This document shows positions 8,396 to 15,529 of a DNA stretch of 64,000 nt, in pieces. Made by a program: the position numbers and the translations under genes. Every line of letters starts with the position of its first letter. Within the stretch, counting starts at the first letter, position 1. The DNA is from Xanthobacteraceae bacterium (GTDB lineage Bacteria > Pseudomonadota > Alphaproteobacteria > Rhizobiales > Xanthobacteraceae), in assembly GCA_019454205.1 (NCBI GenBank), contig CP075369.1, forward strand, positions 124,001 through 188,000, given 5' to 3'. The notes under the pieces are model-generated. The model worked only from the letters and a program-made list of their open reading frames with translations, did not search any database and was not told the origin of the DNA.

Positions 8396-8493
8396 GGCGA
8401 TCCTTCGAGTGCGACGATGTGAAAAATTGGATTGGCGCGGACGGGTCCGCGAAGTCGGCGAGGCTATAGCAGCCCCGCGTAGGCAGGGCAACA

Positions 8494-8519
8494 GCGATAT
8501 AAAGATTTCTTTATGTCGC
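8494..8519. promoter_or_regulatory. palindromic operator candidate upstream of ahcY
   Basis: A 26-bp near-perfect inverted repeat: core ATAAAGA-TT-TCTTTAT (8499-8514) with GCGA/TCGC outer arms, one outer mismatch. It lies about 100 bases upstream of the ahcY start and about 60 upstream of the divergent MFS gene. ArsR-family regulators of S-adenosylhomocysteine metabolism (SahR and relatives) are known to control ahcY in Proteobacteria through short palindromes; assignment of this site to such a regulator is inference. Confidence 0.6.
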
Positions 8520-8579
8520 CTTTGAGGCCCCGGATAGAGCTATAAGCGCGGACCTCTCGCCCCGTATCGCGGTCAGTCC

Positions 8580-9779
8580 TTGTCTCCTCTCCCCGAAAAG
8601 CACGCCGGCCGCATTGCCCTCGCGGTGGTCATCCTCCTGATCTCGCTGAACCTGCGGCCGTCGATCACGGCGGTCGGGCCGCTGATCGAATACGTGCGCC
8701 ACGACCTGAAGCTCTCCGGCGCGCTCGCGGGATTGCTGACCACGATGCCGCTGCTCGCCTTCGCGTTCGTGTCGCCGTGGGCGCCCGCGATCGGCCGCAG
8801 GCTCGGCATGGAGCGCGCGATCTTCCTCGCGCTGCTCCTGCTCTCCGCCGGAATATTGCTGCGCTCAGCGCCGCCGGTATTCGCGCTCTATGCGGGCGCG
8901 GCACTGCTTGCGGGGGCCATCGCCATCGGCAACGTGCTGGTGCCCGCGCTGATCAAGCGCGACTTCCCCGACAAGATCGGTGTGATGACCAGCGTGTTCG
9001 CGACTTCGATGGCGGTGTCGGGTTCGCTCTCCGCCGGAATTGCCGTGCCGATCGCGGACACGATTTACGGCGGATGGCGCGGCTCGATGGCGGTTTGGTT
9101 CGCGCCCGCGATTCTGACGGCGCTGTTCCTGTTGCCGCGTCTGCGCCGCGCGCCGCCGTCTCCCGCAACGGCGGAAGCGCAGGTGAAGCATAATGTCTGG
9201 CGCTCGAAGCTGGCCTGGCAGGTGACGGCTTTCATGGGCCTGCAATCCATGAGCTTCTACGTGATGCTGACCTGGCTGCCGTCGATCTTGCAGGGGCAGG
9301 GCATGAGCGCGGCCAACGCGGGCTGGATGCTCGCGATCTTCACCGCGCTCGGCATCGCGGTCGGCTTCGTATTGCCGCCGCTGATGGCGCGGCTGAACGA
9401 TCAGCGCATGCTGGCGGCGGGCGCGAGTGTGCTGATGATGAGCGGCTACGCCGGAATGATTTTCTTCCCGGCGCTGACCTTGCTCTGGGCGCTGATCGTC
9501 GGTGTCGCGGTGGGAACGAGTTTCCTTCTCGCGCTTTCCTTCTTCTCGCTGCGCGCGGCGAATGCGCAGCAGGCGGCCGCACTTTCGGGCATGGCGCAGT
9601 CGGTCGGCTATTCGGTTGCGGCGGCGGGGCCGGTCGTGTTCGGCGCGCTGCATGACCTGACGCAGGGCTGGCGCGTTCCGCTCGCGATGGTGGTGGTCAC
9701 GTCTGCGGTGCAGACGTTCCTCGCGTGGCGCGCGGGCCGCAAGGCGCATGTCGGGGATTCGTCCGACACGCGCCTCTGA
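8580..9779 (+). CDS. MFS transporter, CynX/NimT family
   Basis: A 399-residue major facilitator with about 12 hydrophobic segments. The N-terminus contains LISLNLRPSITAVGPL, the signature opening of the CynX/NimT (cyanate and 2-nitroimidazole) transporter group, followed by the usual 6+6 helix layout with a polar loop near residues 190-205. The frame opens with TTG 8580; no in-frame ATG or well-placed GTG precedes the first helix and no clear ribosome-binding sequence is visible, so the start is weakly supported. The gene is divergent from ahcY and shares its palindrome region. The substrate is unknown; no cyanase lies nearby. Confidence 0.85.
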   Translation: MSPLPEKHAGRIALAVVILLISLNLRPSITAVGPLIEYVRHDLKLSGALAGLLTTMPLLAFAFVSPWAPAIGRRLGMERAIFLALLLLSAGILLRSAPPVFALYAGAALLAGAIAIGNVLVPALIKRDFPDKIGVMTSVFATSMAVSGSLSAGIAVPIADTIYGGWRGSMAVWFAPAILTALFLLPRLRRAPPSPATAEAQVKHNVWRSKLAWQVTAFMGLQSMSFYVMLTWLPSILQGQGMSAANAGWMLAIFTALGIAVGFVLPPLMARLNDQRMLAAGASVLMMSGYAGMIFFPALTLLWALIVGVAVGTSFLLALSFFSLRAANAQQAAALSGMAQSVGYSVAAAGPVVFGALHDLTQGWRVPLAMVVVTSAVQTFLAWRAGRKAHVGDSSDTRL

Positions 9780-9782
9780 CGA

Positions 9783-10502
9783 TCACGCGCTACGCCCGGT
9801 TTCCTGTCGGTAGAGTTGCGGAAGGAAGTTCTCGAACATGCCGACTTCTTCGATGTTATGGCGCAGCCACGCGACGCCCTGCGCGCGCGTGAACGCGAAG
9901 CGATGCACCAGCGGGCGAACCAGCGGATACCAGCCCGCAGTGCTGCCGATGATGAGGCAGTTCTCATAGCGCGTGCCACCCGGCGCGGATTCGAAGGTGT
10001 ATTCCATGCGCGCGAAGCCGGTGCGCCCATGCAGTTCGGGGTTATGGATGTAGCCGCCTTCGTCGAGGCGCTCGATATGCGTGGTCGTATTGACGACGAA
10101 CTTCGGATTGCGGCCGAGCACTTCGATCAGCCGGATTTGCGCGCCTGCGCCCACCGTGCCGTCCGGCAGACGTTTGGCGTAGCTGGCATGCACATGGTCG
10201 CCCGGATGCCAGAACCGGTAGCGGTTATAGCGCCGCCCGCCGAACTCGATTTCGCCTTCGAGATTGCGGAACCACCAGTCCAGCATGCGGGGCGTCACGC
10301 CGCGCACGATGTCGTGCCTGATCCAGTATTTGGTGCGGCCGTCGGCCATGATCTCGACGCCGGTATCGGCGGAGGAAACGGGTTTCAGCGGAAATGGCAG
10401 GCGCAACGGTGTCGGCAGCCCGCAATAGCGCGGCGGATAGGTCGTGGTCAGGTCTTCGGCCTCGATTGCCGCGAACGGGTAGGCGGCTTTGACGGCGGTC
10501 AT
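9783..10502 (-). CDS. DAPG hydrolase (PhlG)-like C-C hydrolase
   Basis: A 239-residue protein resembling the 2,4-diacetylphloroglucinol/phloretin hydrolase domain family, zinc enzymes that cleave a carbon-carbon bond between an acyl group and an aromatic ring. Family features seen are RHDIVRGVTPRMLDWWF (about residues 65-80), the YRFWHPGDHVHASY block that supplies a metal-ligand-like His, and HNIEEVGMFENFLPQLY near the C-terminus with His and Glu suited to metal binding. ATG 10502 is preferred over ATG 10514 because GGAG lies six bases before it. It is divergent from a TetR gene, with two matching palindromes between. The substrate is unknown; no phl synthesis genes are present. Confidence 0.75.
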   Translation of the reverse strand: MTAVKAAYPFAAIEAEDLTTTYPPRYCGLPTPLRLPFPLKPVSSADTGVEIMADGRTKYWIRHDIVRGVTPRMLDWWFRNLEGEIEFGGRRYNRYRFWHPGDHVHASYAKRLPDGTVGAGAQIRLIEVLGRNPKFVVNTTTHIERLDEGGYIHNPELHGRTGFARMEYTFESAPGGTRYENCLIIGSTAGWYPLVRPLVHRFAFTRAQGVAWLRHNIEEVGMFENFLPQLYRQETGRSA

Positions 10503-10516
10503 GTGCGTCTCCATTA

Positions 10517-10534
10517 GAATAGCGTTCGCTATAC
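10517..10534. promoter_or_regulatory. TetR-type operator O1
   Basis: Inverted repeat of form GNATAGCG-TT-CGCTATAC, just upstream of the PhlG-like start. Its half-site matches that of O2 (10570-10587), 53 bases away centre to centre. It is placed to block transcription of the PhlG-like gene. Confidence 0.75.
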
Positions 10535-10569
10535 TTATCGGTGCGGCTATACATCTGCCTGTCTGTATT

Positions 10570-10587
10570 GTAAAGCGGTCGCTATAC
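10570..10587. promoter_or_regulatory. TetR-type operator O2
   Basis: Inverted repeat GTAAAGCG-GT-CGCTATAC, one mismatch from perfect symmetry, sharing the CGCTATAC half-site with O1 and lying 14 bases before the TetR start codon. It is positioned for autoregulation. Confidence 0.75.
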
Positions 10588-10601
10588 GAAAGGGTGAGGC
10601 C

Positions 10602-11270
10602 ATGCCGGAAGCGGGAAAACCCAAAAAGCCGTATGCAACCGCGAAGCCGGGCCGGAAGCCCTCGCCGGAGAAACGCGCCGCGATCGTGCATGCGGCGCGC
10701 CGCCTGATCGCCCGGCATGGAGCCGATAGCGCCACCACGCGCGAGATCGCGGCACTCGCGGACACCACCGAGCGCACCCTGTTCAAGCATTTCGGCAGCA
10801 AGGATGCGCTGATCCAGGAAGTGATCGAGCAGGTCTCGCTGTCGTTCATGCGCGACACCGCTTTCCGGCGGGTCGCCGACAGCAAGCCATTTTCGGCTGC
10901 CGAGTTTGCCGCGTGGCATCGCGACTTTCTGCTCGAACGCATCACGGCCGCGGAAGCGTCGCGTGAAAGCTATAAAATCCTGTTCGGCGAATTGCTGCGC
11001 GATAACGCCTTCCGCAAGCGCTACGGCGCGAAATGGATGGAGCAGGTATTCGTGCCGCTATCGGCGCACCTGCATAAAATGCAGCGTTCCGGCGAGATCG
11101 GTAAGACGCAAAGCCCGCGCGCACTGGCAGGCGCGTTCTTCAGTCTCAATCTTGGCTATCTGGTTTCGCGCTATGCGCTGGCGCCGGAAGCCGGATGGAA
11201 CGGCAAGATCGACGCCGCAACCATTGCTTCGCTTTTCATGGCGGCGTGCGGAACCAAGTTGCAGAATTGA
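10602..11270 (+). CDS. TetR/AcrR-family transcriptional regulator
   Basis: A 222-residue TetR regulator. The basic N-terminal arm (KPKKPYATAKPGRKPSPEK) leads into the helix-turn-helix, with TTREIAALADTTERTLFKHF (about residues 46-65) as the DNA-binding core. The C-terminal two thirds is the helical ligand-binding domain. It sits divergently from the PhlG-like hydrolase with two near-identical palindromes between, which is the classic layout of a local repressor that also represses itself. The likely inducer is the hydrolase substrate or a related acyl-phenol (inference). Confidence 0.92.
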   Translation: MPEAGKPKKPYATAKPGRKPSPEKRAAIVHAARRLIARHGADSATTREIAALADTTERTLFKHFGSKDALIQEVIEQVSLSFMRDTAFRRVADSKPFSAAEFAAWHRDFLLERITAAEASRESYKILFGELLRDNAFRKRYGAKWMEQVFVPLSAHLHKMQRSGEIGKTQSPRALAGAFFSLNLGYLVSRYALAPEAGWNGKIDAATIASLFMAACGTKLQN

Positions 11271-11299
11271 CGTGCGGGTTGGCGCTTGCGTGCCTGCCG

Positions 11300-11635
11300 C
11301 TACTCTTCCTCGCCGAACTTCGTGGCGAGCAGGTTTTCCAGCGCGTCGACGACTTCCTTCGCCTGCGCGCCGGTCGCGGCGACGCGGATGGTGGTGCCGG
11401 GGCTGGCGGCCAGCATCATCAGGCCCATGATCGAGTCGCCGTTCACCGTCTCGCCGCAGCGCGTGACCTGCACCTTGGCGTCGAACTTCTCGACCAGTTG
11501 CACGAACTTCGCCGAAGCGCGCGCGTGCAGGCCGCGCTTGTTGATGACCGGAAATTCGCGCGCGATTGCGCCGGCAGGGATCGGACCGTTCGGCATGCAT
11601 TCGTCTTCGGGGATGCCTGTGTCCGCCACGGTCAT
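11300..11635 (-). CDS. HPr-like phosphocarrier protein of a regulatory PTS
   Basis: A 111-residue HPr protein. The phosphorylatable histidine is in NKRGLHARASAKF and the regulatory serine in GDSIMGLMMLAA, matching the HPr kinase target, so both phosphorylation sites are kept. It carries an N-terminal extension of about 25 residues compared with the usual 85-90-residue HPr. Its ATG overlaps the stop of the EIIA gene by four bases, showing co-translation. In Rhizobiales this HPr serves regulation, not sugar uptake. Confidence 0.93.
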   Translation of the reverse strand: MTVADTGIPEDECMPNGPIPAGAIAREFPVINKRGLHARASAKFVQLVEKFDAKVQVTRCGETVNGDSIMGLMMLAASPGTTIRVAATGAQAKEVVDALENLLATKFGEEE

Positions 11636-12039
11636 TTGCCTGTTCCCGCGAGCACGCGGCTCGCGATGTTGATGTATTTGCGGCCGGCGTCCTGCGCGTG
11701 GGCGACCGCCTGCGCGAGCGGAACGTCGTCGCGAATCTTCGCGAGCTTGACGAGCATCGGCAGGTTGATGCCGGCGACGACTTCCACGTTTGGCGTATTC
11801 ATCACCGAGATCGCCAGGTTGGAAGGCGTGCCGCCGAACATGTCGGTTAGGATCACGACGCCGCCGCCGCTATCCACCTTGCGGACGGCATCCACGATTT
11901 GCTGGCGGCAGCCGTCGATATCGTCGTCCGGGCCGATCGAGATGCTCTCGATCTGCTTCTGCGGGCCGACGACATGCTCCAGCGCTGCGCGGAATTCCGC
12001 GGCAAGCCGGCCATGAGTGACAAGGACGAGACCGATCAT
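11632..12039 (-). CDS. PTS EIIA component, mannose/fructose type (regulatory)
   Basis: A 135-residue EIIA-Man domain protein. It opens MIGLVLVTHGRLAAEF, with the phospho-accepting histidine at position 9, and has the characteristic TDMFGGTPSNLAISVM loop and GINLPMLVKLA segment. No EIIB, EIIC or EIID genes are nearby, so it is a terminal phosphoacceptor of the incomplete PTS known in alphaproteobacteria and probably acts by protein-protein control. It lies between hprK and HPr on the same strand. Confidence 0.93.
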   Translation of the reverse strand: MIGLVLVTHGRLAAEFRAALEHVVGPQKQIESISIGPDDDIDGCRQQIVDAVRKVDSGGGVVILTDMFGGTPSNLAISVMNTPNVEVVAGINLPMLVKLAKIRDDVPLAQAVAHAQDAGRKYINIASRVLAGTGK

Positions 12040-12136
12040 CAGGCTCCGCCGGGTGGGTTACGCATCCCGGCTCCTCCGCGTACCACGCGGGACGCGCATA
12101 TTCCTTAGGTGCACTGCGGAATGCAAGCGGGAGCGT

Positions 12137-12583
12137 TCAACCCGCCTGTTCCAGCGCGTTCATTAGTATCGGAAGGGGGTCGGCGCCCGCCGGAATGGCA
12201 CGGCGCGGCAATCTGACACCCAGAATCTCGACCGTTGCCATTTCTGGTTCAGGCATGCGGTCTGCGTCCTCGACGCCCAGGTCGATCACAAGGCCGACTA
12301 CGCCGAACGGCTCATGCTCGACCTGCTCGATCCCCTTGCCGCGCAATTCGATCTTGCCTGCGAGGCTGGCCGGCGCCGCCGCGATCAGTTTTCCGTGCAT
12401 GGCGGTCAGTTGCACGCGGTCGTCGGCGATCAGTTTCGCGAACAGAAGCCGCCCGTCCTTTGCCGCCTGCAGTAGCGACCATGCGAGTTTTGATTTCCCC
12501 GCGCCGGACGGTCCGCGAACGAGTATTGCGCGCGGCCCGGCGAGGATCGCCGTTGCATGTACGCTTTTGCTTCCTGCAATCAT
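12137..12583 (-). CDS. hprK: HPr kinase/phosphorylase, short alphaproteobacterial form
   Basis: A 148-residue protein corresponding only to the C-terminal catalytic domain of HPr kinase (about 310 residues in Firmicutes), which is the normal short form in alphaproteobacteria. The Walker A loop GPSGAGKS is at residues 24-31, followed by LIADDRVQL and ELRGKGI elements. It phosphorylates HPr on serine. The gene lies 13 bases downstream of chvG, on the same strand as the EIIA and HPr genes. Confidence 0.95.
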   Translation of the reverse strand: MIAGSKSVHATAILAGPRAILVRGPSGAGKSKLAWSLLQAAKDGRLLFAKLIADDRVQLTAMHGKLIAAAPASLAGKIELRGKGIEQVEHEPFGVVGLVIDLGVEDADRMPEPEMATVEILGVRLPRRAIPAGADPLPILMNALEQAG

Positions 12584-12596
12584 GATGTCGCAAGCA

Positions 12597-14372
12597 TCAT
12601 GCCGACGCGGGCAGGCGAATTACGAAGCGCGCGCCTGCAATGTGCGGCGCTTCGCCGGGCCTCGCAGGAGGCGCAAGCCGGTTCTCCGCCCAGATGCGCC
12701 CGCCATGCGCCTCGACGATCTGGCGCGAGATGGAGAGACCGAGGCCGGAGTTCTTGCCGAAGCTGTGTTCGGGACGGTCGGTATAGAAGCGCTCGAAGAT
12801 GCGCGTGAGTGCGTCGGGCCGGATGCCGGGGCCTTCGTCCTCGACCGTGATTTCGACTTCGCCTTTCAGCGCGCGCGCGGTGATTTTCACCGTGCCGTTC
12901 TGCGGCGAAAACGAGCGCGCGTTCTCGACGAGGTTGGTGATGACCTGGCCGAGCCGCGAGTCGTTGCCGGGGATGGTCAACTTTTCGGCGGAGATATTTT
13001 CCGGCTCGAAGGCGAGCGCGACGGTCACGCCGTCGTCGCGCGGCACTTCGTTGGTGAGCGTTGTGATCGCGGTCAGCATCTTGCGGACATCCACCGGCAT
13101 CGCTTCGTGGCGTTGCAGGTCGGCGTCGAGCCGCGAAGCGTCGGAAATATCGCTGATCAGCCGGTCGAGCCGCTTGATGTCGTGCTGGATGACGGCCAGC
13201 AGCCGCTGGCGCGATTCTTCGTTCTTTGCGAGCGGCAGCGTTTCGATGGCGGAGCGCAGCGAGGTGAGCGGGTTCTTGAGTTCGTGCGCGACGTCGGCTG
13301 CAAAGCTCTCGATTGCCTCGATGCGATTATAGAGAGAGTCCGTCATGTCGCGCAGCGCGCCGGACAGATGGCCGATTTCGTCGGCGCGTCCCCCCATGTC
13401 GGGAATTTCGACGCGCGAGCGGGTGCGCCGGCGCACGCGCTCGGCCGCTTCCGCGAGCCGCCGCATCGGGCCAGCGATGGTGCCGGCGAGCAGGAAGGAG
13501 AGCACGATCATGACCGCGGCCGCGATCAGGAACACGCGCACGATGACGAGGCGTTCGGCTTCCACCGCGCTGTCGATTTCGCCGCTCTGCGTGTAGAGCA
13601 TCAGCACGCCGAGCACGTTTCTGAATCGCTGCACGGGGATCGCGACCGACACGATCACTTCGCCGCGCTGGTTGACGCGCACCGCGCTCTCGCCGGTGAA
13701 ACCGTTCAGTGCCCGCGCTACTTCCGGATATTCCTTGCCGTTCGCGGCGCCGATGTCCTTGTAGAGCGGCAGGCCGCCGGAGCGGAACCACAGGCGCGCG
13801 CGCCGCCATGCGCGGCGGATTGCGTTCACGCGCGGCTGCTCCTGTGCCGCGGGCAAGTCGAAGCGCAGGATCTCGCCGGAGATATTGAGGTTACGCGAGT
13901 CGAGCAGCAGCGAACCGTCGCGGTCGTACAGCCGCGCATGGGTGTTGATCGGCGAGATCAGGCGGCGGAGCAGGTGCGAGATGCGCTCCGGGTTCAGCGG
14001 GAATTCGAGCGCGTTCGGATCGTCGGCTGGGCCGTAGGTTTCGCCCGCCTGCAATTCGAGCAGACGCTCTGGGTCGATCGGCGCGGTATTGATCTCGGCG
14101 GGCGCGGTACTCGCAATCGAGATCGCGATGATTTCGCCCTGCGCGAGCAGGCTGTTGATGCGCGCATCGACGAGGCCCGCGCGGTATTCCGAGAGATAGA
14201 GAATCCCTGCGACCAGTGTCGCCAGCCCGGCGAGATTGAGCAGTACGATGCGCCGCCGCAGGCTGGAGAAGCCCTGATAATTCAGAAAGCGGCGAATGCG
14301 GTTGAAGAAACCGGCGCGCTTCGCCGGTTTTTCTTCCGGCATGGAGACGGGCTGCTCGACGTTCGCCTTCAT
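12597..14372 (-). CDS. chvG: sensor histidine kinase ChvG (ExoS)
   Basis: A 591-residue membrane sensor kinase. One membrane helix lies near residues 42-62, then a periplasmic sensing region of roughly 200 residues, a second helix near 275-297 and a HAMP linker. The phospho-accepting histidine is near residue 363 in AADVAHELKNPLTSL, and the ATPase domain ends with GLGLSISRQIVEAHGG. In Rhizobiales ChvG responds to acidity or envelope stress and is held off by the periplasmic regulator ExoR, which is not encoded here. It is 33 bases downstream of chvI. Confidence 0.96.
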   Translation of the reverse strand: MKANVEQPVSMPEEKPAKRAGFFNRIRRFLNYQGFSSLRRRIVLLNLAGLATLVAGILYLSEYRAGLVDARINSLLAQGEIIAISIASTAPAEINTAPIDPERLLELQAGETYGPADDPNALEFPLNPERISHLLRRLISPINTHARLYDRDGSLLLDSRNLNISGEILRFDLPAAQEQPRVNAIRRAWRRARLWFRSGGLPLYKDIGAANGKEYPEVARALNGFTGESAVRVNQRGEVIVSVAIPVQRFRNVLGVLMLYTQSGEIDSAVEAERLVIVRVFLIAAAVMIVLSFLLAGTIAGPMRRLAEAAERVRRRTRSRVEIPDMGGRADEIGHLSGALRDMTDSLYNRIEAIESFAADVAHELKNPLTSLRSAIETLPLAKNEESRQRLLAVIQHDIKRLDRLISDISDASRLDADLQRHEAMPVDVRKMLTAITTLTNEVPRDDGVTVALAFEPENISAEKLTIPGNDSRLGQVITNLVENARSFSPQNGTVKITARALKGEVEITVEDEGPGIRPDALTRIFERFYTDRPEHSFGKNSGLGLSISRQIVEAHGGRIWAENRLAPPARPGEAPHIAGARFVIRLPASA

Positions 14373-14405
14373 GGGTCGGACCGGCGCGGCGAGGGCCGCG
14401 CGTTG

Positions 14406-15107
14406 TTACGCTTCCTTGAAGCGGTAGCCGACGCCGTACAACGTTTCGATCATCTCGAAATCGTCGTCCACCGCCTTGAACTTCTTGCGTAGCCGCTTGA
14501 TGTGACTGTCGATGGTGCGGTCGTCAACATAGACCTGATCGTCGTAGGCCGCATCCATCAGCGCGTTGCGGCTTTTGACGACGCCGGGGCGTTGCGCAAG
14601 CGCTTGCAGGATCAGGAATTCGGTGACGGTCAGCGTGACGGGATCGCCCTTCCAGGTGCAGGTATGGCGCTCGGGATCCATCTTGAGCTGGCCGCGCTCG
14701 AGTACCTTGGCGGAATCCACTTCCTTCTGCGGCATCTGGTCTTTCGGGATGAAGCGGCGAAGCACCGCCTTCACGCGCTCGACCAGCAGGCGCTGCGAGA
14801 AAGGTTTGCGGATGAAATCGTCCGCGCCCATTTTCAGGCCGAACAATTCGTCGATCTCCTCGTCCTTCGAGGTGAGGAAGATCACCGGCAGGTCGGACTT
14901 CTGGCGGAGACGGCGCAGCAGCTCCATGCCATCCATGCGCGGCATTTTGATATCGAGGATCGCGAGATCCGGCGGGCTGGATTTGAAGCCTTCGATCGCC
15001 GACGCGCCGTCGGTGAAGGTGAGAATCCGGTAGCCTTCGGCTTCGAGCGCGATCGAAACGGAAGTCAGGATGTTACGGTCATCGTCAACGAGTGCGATGG
15101 TCGGCAT
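14406..15107 (-). CDS. chvI: response regulator ChvI, OmpR family
   Basis: A 233-residue OmpR-type regulator. The receiver domain has the acidic pair in ALVDDDRN, the phosphorylated Asp52 in LAILDIKMPRMDG and the invariant lysine in FIRKPFS. The C-terminal winged helix ends VDDRTIDSHIKRLRKKF and YGVGYRF. ATG 15107 is used because AGGAG lies just upstream and MPTIALVDDDRNI is the family N-terminus; the frame remains open above it. It heads the chvI-chvG-hprK-EIIA-HPr run and is divergent from pckA, a known member of this neighbourhood in rhizobia. Confidence 0.97.
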   Translation of the reverse strand: MPTIALVDDDRNILTSVSIALEAEGYRILTFTDGASAIEGFKSSPPDLAILDIKMPRMDGMELLRRLRQKSDLPVIFLTSKDEEIDELFGLKMGADDFIRKPFSQRLLVERVKAVLRRFIPKDQMPQKEVDSAKVLERGQLKMDPERHTCTWKGDPVTLTVTEFLILQALAQRPGVVKSRNALMDAAYDDQVYVDDRTIDSHIKRLRKKFKAVDDDFEMIETLYGVGYRFKEA

Positions 15108-15529
15108 GCGATCTCCTGTCCGGACCCACGTCCCGGAATCGGTAGAAAAATCAACGACGCGCCGGTCAAACAATTATGGCAAGGCCGAAATGTGACGACG
15201 CAACCGCAGCCCCGGTCACAACCTAGCGGTTTACCGACCTGTCTGTAACCCCTGCGGATTCTTACATTTTGGTCAGATTGGAGGGTTTTGGCAGCGCTGT
15301 CAGCGCTAATGCGGCCTGGCGTTTACCTTTGTAACGGTTCGTGCCGTCATTTGATGCGCAACCCGGTGTCATACGTACTTCACAAGGGGGGAGGTGGTCA
15401 CTATGGTGCCGCCGCTTTCCGCAGGACGGACGCGGGGACCGGCCTTTTGGCCCGTTAGCGCCCCTGTTGAAGGAAAGTTGTTGCGATATCCGGCAGTTCG
15501 CGGAACGGACGCCGGTCGGGAGGAAGTCA
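15108..15529 (+). other. long divergent intergenic leader between chvI and pckA
   Basis: 422 bases without a gene. It contains two similar arrangements in which GTTTACC is followed by TGTAAC (15229-15250 and 15321-15336) and a self-complementary AGCGCT-GTC-AGCGCT (about 15293-15307). These are possible binding sites for the control of pckA or chvI; I cannot assign them to a named regulator. No riboswitch was recognised. Confidence 0.4.

Noticed and set aside
8396..8493. A SAM or SAH riboswitch upstream of ahcY
   Set aside because: The leader lacks any recognisable SAH or SAM riboswitch core by eye; the upstream palindrome is better explained as a protein operator.
15108..15529. A riboswitch or small RNA in the pckA leader
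   Set aside because: No conserved riboswitch core or terminator-like hairpin with a T-run was recognised. It is recorded only as an intergenic region with possible protein-binding sites.
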